A stretch of DNA of 64,000 bases, from the NCBI RefSeq assembly GCF_051020985.1, contig NC_135010.1:4772001-4836000 (forward strand), written 5' to 3'. Position 1 is the stretch's first letter; each line of letters begins with the position of its first letter. Position numbers and translations under genes: made by a program. Source of the stretch: Nomia melanderi (taxonomy: Eukaryota > Arthropoda > Insecta > Hymenoptera > Halictidae). Shown here piece by piece: positions 48,887-60,040 of the stretch. Under the pieces are notes generated by a model. It was not told the DNA's origin. It saw nothing but the letters and a program-made list of their open reading frames with translations, and searched no databases.

Positions 48887-50296
48887 TATTACTTGATTTT
48901 TTTAATACATTAATACATGTAGGATTATACTTGCATTTTAGGAATACTGATTGCATTCTTGCATACAGTGTCACGACTCCTCTGTGAGACATCCGTTGCA
49001 CAAGATTACCTCCACCAAACAAAAACCGGAAAACTTTTGATTAAAGTATACCCGCAAAGAACCTCTCAAACGATTTAACACTAAAATAATAACTTTGTCC
49101 TGTAAGCGACTAACCTAAAGATAAAATTAAATGGGATTTTTAATGTTACTTAGATTAAAATTAAAAATAGATTACTATATTCATATTTAATATATGATAT
49201 ATAACAAAGGTAAATATAAACCGCCCTGTGTCAATCTCGACATCGAATCCTATCATCAATACTTCAACTTGCAGCGGAAAAGGTGAAATTACCAAAATGA
49301 AAGGGTGCCAAAGGGTAAATTTCCAGAATCATCGGCACAGTAGCGAAACATCAACGTTTGTCTCGCCACGATTGTCTCGGCGGTGCGTCGATCATTGCAT
49401 ATTACTCGGCCGTTGTTTCCGTCCACGGAACACACTCGACGCACCGTCACACGGTAATTTCGTTCAACTATCATCGCTAAAACACACTCCCACGGGGCGC
49501 ATCGATTGAGGGAACAAGGGTTTGGCTGGAGGGTCGCCGCAAAACGGGAAGATCCGCGGCCTGCGGATTTCGTGCGTTATCCGAGAAACAAGGTATTCGA
49601 TATGCGTCGACAGTCGAAGGATTGTTTGCGGCCGAATAGAAGGGCTGTTCGCGTTATTACGTCTCTGCGCGTCAATCAGCCTCGTCGAGTACGATCAAAG
49701 CCTGGGCCGGGGATGAGCCGAGCTTAAACTCGAGTCAGTTCCAGATGCACTTGCACCGTCGAGTGTTCGCATCCGAACCGTGCGATATCGACGCAAGCGG
49801 CCCGGAACAGACACTGGGTTTCAATAGTCCCGTTAGACCCGATCAGGGATCGAAAAGGTATCGAAAATAACTATTCGAAACTGTTATACATATATCGGTT
49901 CCGAAACAGTTGCGAAGAATCAAAGACAACATTTATAGAACCAGTTCAAACCGATGTTACATTGGTTCTATAACCTCTACAAGTTCTATAACTGTTATTT
50001 TTCGGTTTTTGAATCAGTTACGAAGAATCGAGAAATAACAATTTAAGAAATACGATATTAAGAATAATAGTGATTATAATAGTTATAATAAAATATTAAT
50101 AACGTGTTGTAATATTAAATAAGTACTAACCCACGCCTAACCTAAACGATGACGAACGCGACCTAAACCAGTTAACTACGTTCGACGAGTATACACGTCA
50201 TCTTAAAGCTTGAAATGATACTACTTCCTTCAACGACGAATCATTTATTTCTCCACGTAAACATGGAATTCTTCTTTGTTTTGCTTTGGTTTTTCA
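48887..50296. other. AT-rich spacer, then GC-rich island (49250-49850)
   Basis: The island contains overlapping open frames (49228-49509, 49506-49727) with no domain support. A repeat H copy follows at 49862-50045. Confidence 0.45.
49862..50045. repeat. Dispersed repeat family H copy 2
   Basis: Contains CGAAACAGTTGCGAAGAATC and GAATCAGTTACGAAGAATCG in direct order, plus TATATCGGTTCCG. The reverse complement matches the AACTGTTTC block at 38567. Confidence 0.5.
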
Positions 50297-50541
50297 TTAA
50301 CACGTCGACTGCCAGGAAAAACGTCAACGTTTTATGTACCGTGTGTATTCTTTCTGTAGCAAAGATTAAAAGGGAGAATTATTAATTATCTGGTATCGCA
50401 ATTCTTACGTTATACTATTGTCGAGCTATTTACGTTACTGAACATTTGTATTCGACGTTAGATGTCTTATAAATTATAATTGTTTTCTTGTAATCTGAAT
50501 GCTCCGGTCATCGGTGACCCTCGTGGCAGTCAACGTGTTAA
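50297..50541. mobile_element. MITE family A copy 5
   Basis: 245 bp between TTAA repeats. Left TTAACACGTCGACTGCCAGG, right GGTGACCCTCGTGGCAG then TCAACGTGTTAA. Confidence 0.75.
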
Positions 50542-50639
50542 AATAGGTGTGTTCGACGAGAACACACTTCACTTTTTCATTTTACTGCACGCGAAACGAG
50601 AAATTTTTCAAACTACATTCCACAGTTATCAGGTTAAAG

Positions 50640-51050
50640 TGCTCATGGTACCTATGTGTGCCATTCGGGACGAAAGGGTTAATGATGCGTCGTAAATACA
50701 AGAGAGAAGTTGTTTCGGTCGGTCGTTGGCCAACGGAATCGTGATTTCGTTCGTCGAATGGCAACGGAAAAAACAACGGCTTTAACCGCGGCCGCGATTT
50801 ACAGATATGGCGGCGCCGCGCCGTGAAAGCTCGATGAATAATCGCGACCCGTATCGAGCACCAGGCTTTATAAACGCCCGAACGTCGATACGATCTGGCG
50901 CGCTTGACGTCCGAGCAATGTTTCGATTAATTCGTCCCGCGGCTTATCGACGTTCCGGAAAATACGATATGCGTGTAGCGTTGTCCCGGACGGGTATGAT
51001 GTTCTACAGGTGATCGGAAAGAAAATTTAATCATCGCACGGCGAGAACGG
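50640..51050. other. GC-rich island
   Basis: An open frame at 50807-51013 (+) starts ATGGCGGCGCCGCGCCG and ends near a CAGGTGATC donor-like site (51007). Its peptide has no family signature, so a coding call is not made. Confidence 0.3.
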
Positions 51051-51071
51051 CTAGACTGAATTGGATTGGAG

Positions 51072-51555
51072 ATGATTAACTCTTTGATGTCAGTGTCAGC
51101 ATATATTCGACATGAAACTTTTACTGTACCATTTAATCGTAATTTCCTTGTTGGACGTTTCTGTGTAATTATCATTTTTCCGTTGTTTTTATTCTTATCC
51201 GACACTAGGTTCAGGAACGTTTGTCCAGTTTGTTCTATCGACCTTAGAAGAATTGATGTTCATTCAGTTTAAAGATAGAAAATTAAAATACACATTTGCA
51301 TTATTGCAATCAATCAAAATTGTGGTAAACATTTACTAAATAATATTTATGCAATTGAATGCGGGTCAAATTGACGCGTTTCGTAAATCTAGTGTTAAAT
51401 CATTAAAGATATCTTATTTTGTTATGTTAAATGTTTTATGTTGGTGTCAGGATATATTTGACATGAAACTTTGATTATGCCTACAATGGTAATTTCCTTG
51501 TTGAACGTCCCTGTGTAATTATCTTTTTTGTATTGTTTTCATTCTTATTTATATT
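51072..51555 (+). repeat. Direct repeats of about 120 bp flanking a family F element
   Basis: 51075-51205 and 51425-51555 share words in order: GTGTCAG, ATATATTCGACATGAAACTT / ATATATTTGACATGAAACTT, GTAATTTCCTTGTTG, CTGTGTAATTATC, ATTCTTAT. A family F right end lies between them at 51398. Confidence 0.7.
51265..51398. mobile_element. MITE family F copy, left end decayed
   Basis: Right end GTAAATCTAGTGTTAA at 51383-51398, preceded by GTCAAATTGACGCGTTTC as in 62859-63081. The left boundary is approximate. Confidence 0.5.
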
Positions 51556-54430
51556 TCTATAAACATATTATATTTTATAAGTGATTACATGGTTTTCTTT
51601 CGTTGGAATTGCCAATGACGTAACTACAGTGTTTTTACTGGAACGTACTGAGAATATGTCAATAAAAAGAAAACAGAATTTTCTAATTTTAAAACTTGCA
51701 ATATTTTCGATAAAAATATGGAAGATAAATGCTATATTCTATACGAAATTAATCTTTATCATATAATAACTGCAGTGATATACACAGCACAAAAATTGTA
51801 AATTAAAAAAGTATTTACAGATAAAAGTAGTCAATTAATATGTTTCAACGTTTAATAGAAAAACAATTTTCATGTTCCAGGAACCTTGCTGTATAAAAAG
51901 TTACATAGACATTGCTCTACAGGTGCCATTTGTTGTATATTATTCGGTTTATTTATCTCTAATTAATTTCTAAAAATTCAGAACAATTCCTCAAACACAG
52001 TATACTTAATTTTAATCGTTCTTACTCGTGAATCATTTCAAATGGACGAGTATTTCAGGTTGAAATGCTTTCCTGTCGAAAAGATTAACATTTGATAATT
52101 CTTCGCGTGTCGCAAGACTCTTAACGAATTTTATGCAGCCACTTTTTGCACGTTGGAATATAGTTACCAATTTAATGCATCGTTCTGATTTATCTTCCGC
52201 TGTGTTAGGACCGAACTGAAACGGTATAAATGAAGGTATTGCATGAACAGGCCACAGGCCATATAGTAACGAGTCCGGTTACAAATTGGTCACTTGATGT
52301 GCAATAAGGTAGTAATCCTCGCTACCGCCAGCCTACGCTGGAATGGCGGCATAAATTCGTACTTCCATAAGCGAAATTCGCAAGAACAAAAATTAAATCG
52401 AAATTTATTATCACCATTAACCCCTTCCCGATAGGGGACTTCAGAAATCGAGCAGCTTCTGTGTATGTGAGCGCAGTAAAACTTTCGCAAGTTGTTACAT
52501 GGAACCGCTTAAATCAGTCTGCTCGAACAAATGTAATTTTTGCCAATAGAATTTTATTAGTCATCGACTACTACGCACTAAAATTAGCACCGTCCAACCA
52601 GATTTTTATTTTATAACAGCCATTAGATGATCTTTACACAGTTCTTTGCACTAAATACGAATCCGAAAACCAAATTGCTGGATCACCCTCAGTTTTTGGA
52701 AAACATGGGTTTTCGTAAAAACGATCGAATTTTTGGAAGAAACAAGTATTATGTGAAAATTAAAAACGATAGGCAGTTGAAATTTGTTGTAAAAATAGTG
52801 GAGAATAGTCCGAATATGTAGTTATAAAAATTTTAAATATTTCGTGTCATTAAATACTTGTAAATGATGATCAGAAGTTAAAAAAGGATAGATCACCTAC
52901 CTAACCAAAATCTAACTTGAAGTTAACGTCTAGAATATGTAAATACGTAAAAGGAGTATTATAAATATAAATAAGAACGGTTATCAGTCCATAATATCTG
53001 AATTGCAAAGTTTTATGTACTCAGGGTACATAAAGGTTTCAAACAAAATTAACAACCCTTCAATTAGATTCTTAAGCAACTAAAACTTTGACGTAGGAAA
53101 GAACGTTCTGTTTTATCTCAGTTTCGTGACTCTTGCGCATAAAGATTGAAACTTGCATGAGAAACGCTGCAGTTTAATGATGCCTAATGAAATATAAACA
53201 AAATAACGATCGATATATTCAAATCTCTACTGGTGGAATACATAGTGACGCAATGAAATGATTATTTTAGAATTAATGGAAAATTACAAAGGTGTTTGTA
53301 TTCAGTATCACTTTACAAATTAATATTTTCGTTTAGATAATAAAAATGGAAACAGAAACAAGAAATATTCGCACAGAAACCTAAAAGAATATTACTAACT
53401 ATTATAATTTTTATAAGAAGTTACATATAAATGGTTATAAACTTCCACTAATATTAATTTCGTTATAGATAATTATATTTGAATTGCCATAATTAGACTG
53501 CAAATGATTCTGCAAATAAAAGTGGTTAAGAATATAAACAGAAAAATGAAATTACAATAGAGAATTTTTTTCGAGAAACATAAAGATCACTATACTTTGA
53601 ATATTTCTTCTTATCATTCTCTCTGTGCAAAGTTCAACTTTTAAATTTTGCAAAAATTTATATATCTGTAATGTATTAAAAATAGTATACTGTTATTATA
53701 ATAAATTATTTTCAGAACCCGGTAGGATTAAATTTGGAGAGGATCAAATAATATCAGTACGTGTTAATCTCGAAAAGATAAAGCATCTAAATAGATATCG
53801 CAGTCAAACTCTACGATTACTATGTAGATAGTTAAATGTTACGAGTAGATTGAATCAATGATAATTAATTATCAGCAGCCGGAACCACGGTTAAGAGCAG
53901 GCCACGCGACGATCGCGAGGCTAATTGCCGCGCGTACGTTATTTTCGAACGAGCACCCGCTGGTTACCATCTATCTTGTCCGATAACGACGCGAATCTTA
54001 TTACAGGACGTTCGCATGTGCCCGGGTAAATTAAACTGAATTGCGTAAATTAGAGCGGAAGCACTTCACCATGGGAAAATATTTTTAATTTTCTATTGTG
54101 TGTATCTATGTGTAAGTTATCTATTATTATTTATGTTAGAAATATTTAAAAGTGCACGTTGTACTTCAGAACATTCTTTATTTGGTTTATGAATCGAGAA
54201 CAGTTTTGTTCTGTTTGAAATGAAGTTTCATTTGTTACAAAATATTGATTTCTCTTGATATAATTTGTTAAATAATGATCGAGTTATAACGATTAAATAT
54301 AGTTTATTTAAGAAAATACTTCGTTTCATCAGTTCATTTCTATAATTTTTTATTGCTATGGCTATTTTCAATTTTTGAATAACGCTGCATTTTTGTTGAG
54401 CAACTTAAGCCAGATTTCCAACAACTTTTA
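51556..54430. other. AT-rich spacer, no gene recognised
   Basis: A family G-like left end (TTAACCCCTTCCCGATAGGG) at 52417 has no visible partner. A short GC-richer patch lies at 53870-54060. Nothing else supported. Confidence 0.5.
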
Positions 54431-54655
54431 TAATAAAACTATTGGACGAGTTAAATTGAACCGTTTCAGAATGTATATTTTGCGAGTATTCAAATTATGA
54501 AAATGCTTTTACGAGATTGTATTATATATTTGTGTATTTGTATAGATACAAGTCTAAGAGAAATCGAATTTCAAAAAATGTATTTTTCAAATTTTCCTTA
54601 AAAATCCATGTATTAAAAAAATTAGATCTCTAATGGCTTGGTAGTTCTAGTGTTA
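54431..54655. mobile_element. MITE family E copy 3
   Basis: About 225 bp. Left TAATAAAACTATTGGACGAG (TTAA decayed), right end GGTAGTTCTAGTGTTAA. Confidence 0.55.
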
Positions 54656-55240
54656 AAAAGGTATGAATCACTCGATTAGATCGTGAGGAAAAAATAGAAT
54701 CGTTTGTACGATGGATCGAAGTGTCAAGAACAAAAATTACCTCGACCATTACGTCTGAATGATAAATAACTGATACGAAAAAAATTTCGGTGACCTTAAA
54801 GTCTTGCGAAGTAGCACCATAAAGAAATACTTTTTGTTCATCATATCTGCACTTTTCATTCAAATAATTTGTTTATGTAATAATTGTTTACTGTATAGTA
54901 AATGATAATGACCTTATGGAGAAAATTATAGAAAAAAATTAACAGGACAAAGACTGTCAAAAAACTGGAAAATTCGTTTATATATCCTTTCTAATTCTAT
55001 AAATATTCATTTCTCGTGATTAAACTGAGTTTTATTTACAAATCAGCTAGGTGTTCCCTATTAGAAGCCATTTTTTCAGATTGCTATTTTCACTTTATTT
55101 GCATTTTTTTATTCACAGCATTTATTAATTTCTTCGTGTTTTTATACAGGTTTCATTGAAAAAAATGCATATCTCTCGTTGTCTCAAGCTTTTCGTATCA
55201 AGTATTCCATATTAGCTGCCACTATCCTACAATAACGGTT

Positions 55241-55465
55241 TTAATACTAAAACTACCGAACATTTAAATTGACTTTTTGAAATTTCTCAATAGAAACTCC
55301 AAGAGTGCATCCACTAAGACTTCAATTGATTTACAATTCAGTTTGAGTATTGGTAAATTAATTTCATTAATAATTCCCCCGAGAAACAACTATTATCTTT
55401 TCAGTAATTGCAAAAAGAAGACATCCGAATTGTCATTTTGACCCATCTGGTAGTTTTAGTGCTAA
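55241..55465. mobile_element. MITE family E copy 4
   Basis: 225 bp. Left TTAATACTAAAACTACCGAA, right GGTAGTTTTAGTGCTAA (TTAA mutated to CTAA). The interior is in reverse order relative to 13395 (AGTAATTGCAAAAAGAAG near the right end). Confidence 0.7.
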
Positions 55466-55467
55466 AG

Positions 55468-55570
55468 ATCCGGAACCGAAACCGATATACTGTAACAGTT
55501 GACTTCACTTCGGTTCCCCGTTTCAATAACCGAAATCGATATCATAACTGTTTTCAGTTGTATTTTGCTA
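55468..55570. repeat. Dispersed repeat family H copy 3
   Basis: GGAACCGAAACCGATATACT and CCGAAATCGATATCATAAC, related to 38545-38712. It lies directly after a family E element. Confidence 0.45.
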
Positions 55571-55624
55571 ATAAACTGTTTACATTGATTTTTAAACTAA
55601 AATATTAAATTCCATTTAAGTGTT

Positions 55625-55725
55625 CTTTTACTTTCATATACTTTGATATCATTTCCTTCCGTTTCCGCTGCTTTGTAACGTGTACCGCGATCTCTGACCA
55701 CGTGCCTCGAAAAACTGTTTCCTAA
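55625..55725 (+). repeat. Repeat pair with 57945-58025
   Basis: TTTGATATCATTTCCTTCCG, TTTCCGCTGC and CGTGTACCGCGATC here correspond to TTTGATATTATTTCTTTTCG, TTTTCGCTGC and CGCGTACCGCTATT at 57945-58000. Each copy follows a family E element, which suggests a composite or segmental copy. Confidence 0.6.
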
Positions 55726-57714
55726 ACAAAACTTGGCATCTACCAAAAATGGCACACGCGGCTCTGAACGTGTAGAAACACTTCTGGCCCGTTAGGGGTT
55801 AATTTAGCGAGGCTAGATTGCTGAAATTGCACTCGGCGAACAGCAATTTCGTAACTTAACCATAACACCGGCTCCATTTTTACCGGTCGCACAACTGGTA
55901 ACACGTAAACAGCACGGAACATTGTATGTACGTGTACCCTTTTCCATGGTACATCGTGTTGCACGGCGAGAAGCGTGTTCGCGAAAACCCGTAGAGCCAC
56001 GCGCAGCTGCTTCTAGCACTAATTGTAATAATTTATCAGACTGCCATCCGAGACGGTGGCGCAAATAGCTTGGCGGTCGTTAATCCGTACGTTCGCGAAG
56101 AAAGTTTTGAAAGCCGGTAAGAAGAACGTGGAATGTGAAAGGGGTGAACGAGAGAAGGGAGAGAGAGAATGAGAGAATGGGAGAATGAGAGAATGAGAGA
56201 GACTTCGGAGAACTAGTTTGAATAATTCAGGGAACCTGTGCCGCGTGCTCAACGAGATACGAAATGAATAATGAGCTTAATGACTCTAGTTTCGCGGGAA
56301 TTGGCTTTTGTATATATTAAAGGGATCCTCTTTTAACACTGATCCCTTATATTAAAGCATCTTTTCACTTGAAAACATACTTTAATCCCTCGCATTTCAA
56401 TTGTGCGCCGCTCGGGAAAGTTGAGACGAGGTTGAAAACAAACGTTCCCGAAGTTGAACATCCGAGGTTAACCCTTACGCTCTTTTTATCGAATTTTGGG
56501 AGAATGACTAGTCGTGCAGGTAATTCGAGATTTAGAGTGAAATAATACATTGACGAGAATTTTGAGCGTTTTATATAATATTATTCTTTTATGGTGAAGG
56601 TGAATGGTATTGGAATGAGTTACTAATAATTTTGTATCGTGGCTCTTAAGATACACTAGTATTTAGTTATTTATGTGAGTGAGTATTTTGATTTGATATC
56701 GGTTTGCATTTTGAATTTGGTTTCAAGAAATATTATTCAGCACTAATATTATAATGTTATTGATAATATTAGTCATTACTAATTATGAATATTAGTAATT
56801 GTAATATTAGTGGTTTAATCAAATAACGGTAAGTTAACTATTACTTCTGAGTATTGAAGAAAAACTGTTTTTGTAAAATGTTCTAGGATTAATTAACTGA
56901 CATCACTCAACCTTAACAATTATAATATTACTGTTTAATTATTCCAAAAACATTTCACAACACCTTCTTCTCGAGAACTCAAAAAAAGCAGTCAAACTAC
57001 TATTGTTCAGAACAACTTAATTATCCAATACGTATAAAAATATTCAAGTATATATTCAAGTAGTACATTTTGTCAAGTATAAATTACAGAAAAAGGGTTA
57101 AGAATATTAACCCATTAAAGATCAAATTTTTTAAATATGACATCACGATAACAGGAATAGTAAGTAGTGGGCAGTGTGCAAAAATAGTATTGCTAAGCAA
57201 GATATTATTAATTTACAAACATTGTCATTTATGTGCGAAAAAGTGCAATGTCCAAAATGGGAACTTTGTGGTAAAAAGAGTTCCTTAAAAGGTCTAAAAA
57301 CTATGAAGGCATCGTTGGTTACCAGTAATCAGTGCAACTCGAACAAAGGTCCGCTATCAGTGGCCAAAGTCACATTCAAACATACGTATTGATAAAATGT
57401 TCAGTTCTGAAAAGACGAATGCAACGCTTCGTCAAAAGCAGCGAACATCGATTCAACGTTATTGACTACGACCTGCAGTCAGTTATCAATCGAGTCACTC
57501 ATTCGACAAATCGATTAACTCCACAAAACAAGAACTAGAGAAAAGTAATGCAACAGTCATACATTGATTTTTAAAATGTCCCTTTAAATGCAAAATCAAA
57601 TAATCATTATAGAATGTATTTGACTTTATTACTACAAGTACAGCTTCAATCTAACGAATATTATTTCATAGTAGCAAACCCAGTCATAATGAAATTTATT
57701 TTATACATTAACAG
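55726..57714. other. GC-richer patch (55730-56300), then AT-rich spacer
   Basis: The antisense open frames at 55740-56064 have no domain. A GAGAAT-rich simple repeat is listed separately. Open frames at 57070-57538 are not supported as genes. Confidence 0.45.
56150..56204 (+). repeat. Purine-rich simple repeat, GAGAGAATG-type
   Basis: Irregular GAGAGAAT/GGGAGAAT units at the edge of a GC-richer patch. Confidence 0.8.
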
Positions 57715-57920
57715 CTAACACTAAAACTAACGAGCACTTAATACGATTAATATGCAATCCCTATGAAAGTTGTAACAATAGATTATTTTCAGTTTCCTCA
57801 GGCATTCGTTACAGTATTCAAGTGAAACTATTTATTTTCAAAATCATTTCGAATATTTAATGCTTTTAAGATATCAATAATTGCGAAACAAAAAGATCAG
57901 AACTAGTCATTTTAAGTCAC
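57715..57920. mobile_element. Family E-like element, right end lost
   Basis: Left CTAACACTAAAACTAACGAG. The interior shares CATTTCGAATATTTAATGC and TCAATAATTGCGAAAC with 31397-31570. No terminal TTAA on the right. Confidence 0.5.
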
Positions 57921-58045
57921 ATTCAAGATTTCGGTGACTCTTATGTATAGTTTGATATTATTTCTTTTCGTTTTCGCTGCATCGCGACGCGTACCGCTAT
58001 TCTTTGACACATGTCTCAACAAAATTGCGCGTGTATAGTGCAGCT

Positions 58046-58402
58046 ACGACGAGTTGGCAGACTACCCACGAGCTGAGAAGTGAGAGAAGCGGGGGGTTTC
58101 TTTCATTTACAATGCTCGGGCCCCCACGGGCTTCGGTGTTGTCGGTATTGACGCGCAATAATAGAGGACGGAAGCGAGACTGATTGCGACGAAGTGAGAT
58201 ATAACGATAGAGATCAAAGTTCACAGTGCCGCCAACTTCGTTCTCTATCGTTACACCTTACTCCGCCACAATCAGTTTCGTTTCCGTCTTTTGTTATTGC
58301 AGCGCGCCAATAATGACCATATGTGATGACCGAGGCGGCTCGAACTTTGTAAGTGGAAGAATGCCCTTACCTCTCTAACTTTTTAGCTTTTAGGACAACC
58401 GA
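58046..58402. mobile_element. Foldback element 1: TIRs plus inner 70-bp hairpin
   Basis: Inner arms 58152-58221 and 58234-58316 pair almost throughout (AACGATAGAG... with ...CTCTATCGTT; GACGGAAGCGAGACTGATTG with CAATCAGTTTCGTTTCCGTC). Outer flanks pair more weakly (CTGAGAAGTGAGAGAAG with CTCTCTAACTTTTTAG). GC-rich, no coding. Confidence 0.7.
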
Positions 58403-58518
58403 TGTCTTTCCTTTATCGGACAATGCTTACTACAATGCGTTACACACGTGAGCCCAGCTAGCCTATAGCTCAAAAGTGAAGAGGAGCAAGGGGATTTGGT
58501 CAGTAATGAAGACGTGCC

Positions 58519-58765
58519 TTAACCCTTTGCACTTCAAGAGATTTCTACCAAAAATACCCAACACTTTCCGATGAAATATAGTTAACATTTCTTGAAACTG
58601 GCTTCACGAAAAATTGTATATAAATTGAAGACAGAGGCTGTTTTATTTTAATATTTCACATATTATTGCATCACACGAAACTTAACATTAAATATTATAC
58701 TCCATAATTTTTCTGTGCCAAATCGAGTGGCGACTGAGAGGAGCCTATGGAGTGCAAAGGGTTAA
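58519..58765. mobile_element. MITE family B copy 2
   Basis: 247 bp between TTAA repeats. Left TTAACCCTTTGCACTTCAAG, right GGAGTGCAAAGGGTTAA. Same length as the copy at 117-363. Confidence 0.85.
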
Positions 58766-58827
58766 TTCCGCCATTACTATCGGGCCGAGCACTGCGAGAG
58801 AACGTCTCCCCTTGCCCCTCTCCACAT

Positions 58828-59076
58828 TTAATTCTTTGCGCTCCTATATTGAGCATGACTCGGCATCAGTTTTATTCGCAGGTATGATTCTTCGTCAAGA
58901 TATTTTTAAAATAGATTATATTATTATATTATTTTCAATATTATTACTAAGAAGAATCGTTTACACTGCTCTCTACCAACTAACTATGTTTTAAAATGCA
59001 TTTCAAATAAAATATCGTAATAATACAGAATTATTGAGGAAAAAATGCAAAAGAAATTCGGAGTGCAAAGGATTAA
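58828..59076. mobile_element. MITE family B copy 3
   Basis: 249 bp between TTAA repeats. Left TTAATTCTTTGCGCTCC, right GGAGTGCAAAGGATTAA. Only 62 bp from copy 2. Confidence 0.8.
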
Positions 59077-59084
59077 GCCACAAG

Positions 59085-59430
59085 ATAGCTTGGCTCACGT
59101 GAGTAATGCATTGTATACGTCTCTCACGTTAGCTCCATCGACCAATAAACTAAAAGCGCACAGAGGTAAGGGGACTCTTTAATTCACGATGCTTGGATCA
59201 CCTCGATTCGACGCCTGACCATCATTGGCGCGCAGCAATAACAAAGGACGAAAGCGAGACCGAATGCGGCGGAGTGAGATGTCGCGATAGAAAATAAAAT
59301 TCATAGTGCCACCAACAGTCTCGCTTCCATTCTTTGTTATTGCCGAAGATTATGAGTTGAAGAGACCCCTTGTCTTTCTGATTTTTCAGCTTATGGGTAG
59401 TCTACCAACTTTGTAATAGGAGCTGCATTG
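59085..59430. mobile_element. Foldback element 2, related to 58046-58402
   Basis: Shares GCGCGCAGCAATAACAAAGG, GGACGAAAGCGAGAC, GCGGCGGAGTGAGATGT and ATAGTGCCACCAAC with element 1 in the same orientation. Its right inner arm is shortened (GTCTCGCTTCC, then TTTGTTATTGCC), so the hairpin is smaller. Confidence 0.65.
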
Positions 59431-59449
59431 TGTCACAACTGCTACACAT

Positions 59450-59880
59450 CTCGCGGAACGTGTTAATCGATTTGGCCAATGAGTGGCTCAATTGCGCGGA
59501 CATGAACGCATCGAAAGGGAAACGGTTTCAAGTTCCTAAGAGATCGAAGAGTGTATCGCTTCTGCTCTAGGACATACTCTTGGCCGCGCGGCTTATAAGT
59601 CGGCAGCGATATAACCGCGTTTATTTCGCGACGAGAATATCCGACGCGTTCCCCGCGGCGCACTCGTTTCCGGCAAGAATTTATGAACTCGCGAAATGCA
59701 GAAGTTTCATGCACGGAAATCCGCCGGGATTGCACAGATAGCGAATCATCCGACGTGTATTCTGATTGAGTATGCATCGTTTCAGTTGAAAATTCTGCGT
59801 CTATCGCGAAGATGCGTTCAGGATGTATGTTTATACACCTGTAGCAGCGAACTGCGTTTGAATTGAACATTTTTAAATGA
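59450..59880. other. GC-rich patch with an unsupported antisense open frame
   Basis: A 135-codon open frame on the - strand (59463-59870) is the longest uninterrupted frame outside the receptor and loop-3 exon frames. It has no domain, no signal peptide and no splice context I can recognise. Coding is possible but not supported. Confidence 0.2.
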
Positions 59881-59947
59881 GTTCGAAAGGTTTAAACCGG
59901 TGTTGTGTATTTTTTTTATTGTACTTAATATTATATGTTATATTATT

Positions 59948-60040
59948 TTGTTATATATAAAATTATATATAATATAATTTTGTCATGTATAAAATTATAT
60001 ATAATATAATGTTGTCATACATACAATTATATGACACATA
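59948..60040 (+). repeat. AT-rich tandem repeat, period about 32 bp
   Basis: Three units containing TTGTCAT, ATAAAATTATATATAATATA; the third is degenerate. Confidence 0.7.

Noticed and set aside
50807..51013. Open frame beginning ATGGCGGCGCC and ending near a donor-like CAGGTGATC
   Set aside because: Good-looking start context in a GC-rich island, but the peptide is unremarkable and the donor is weak.
59463..59870. 135-codon open frame on the - strand
   Set aside because: Long for this AT-rich window, but it lies in a GC-rich patch where stops are rarer, and it has no domain, signal peptide or splice context.
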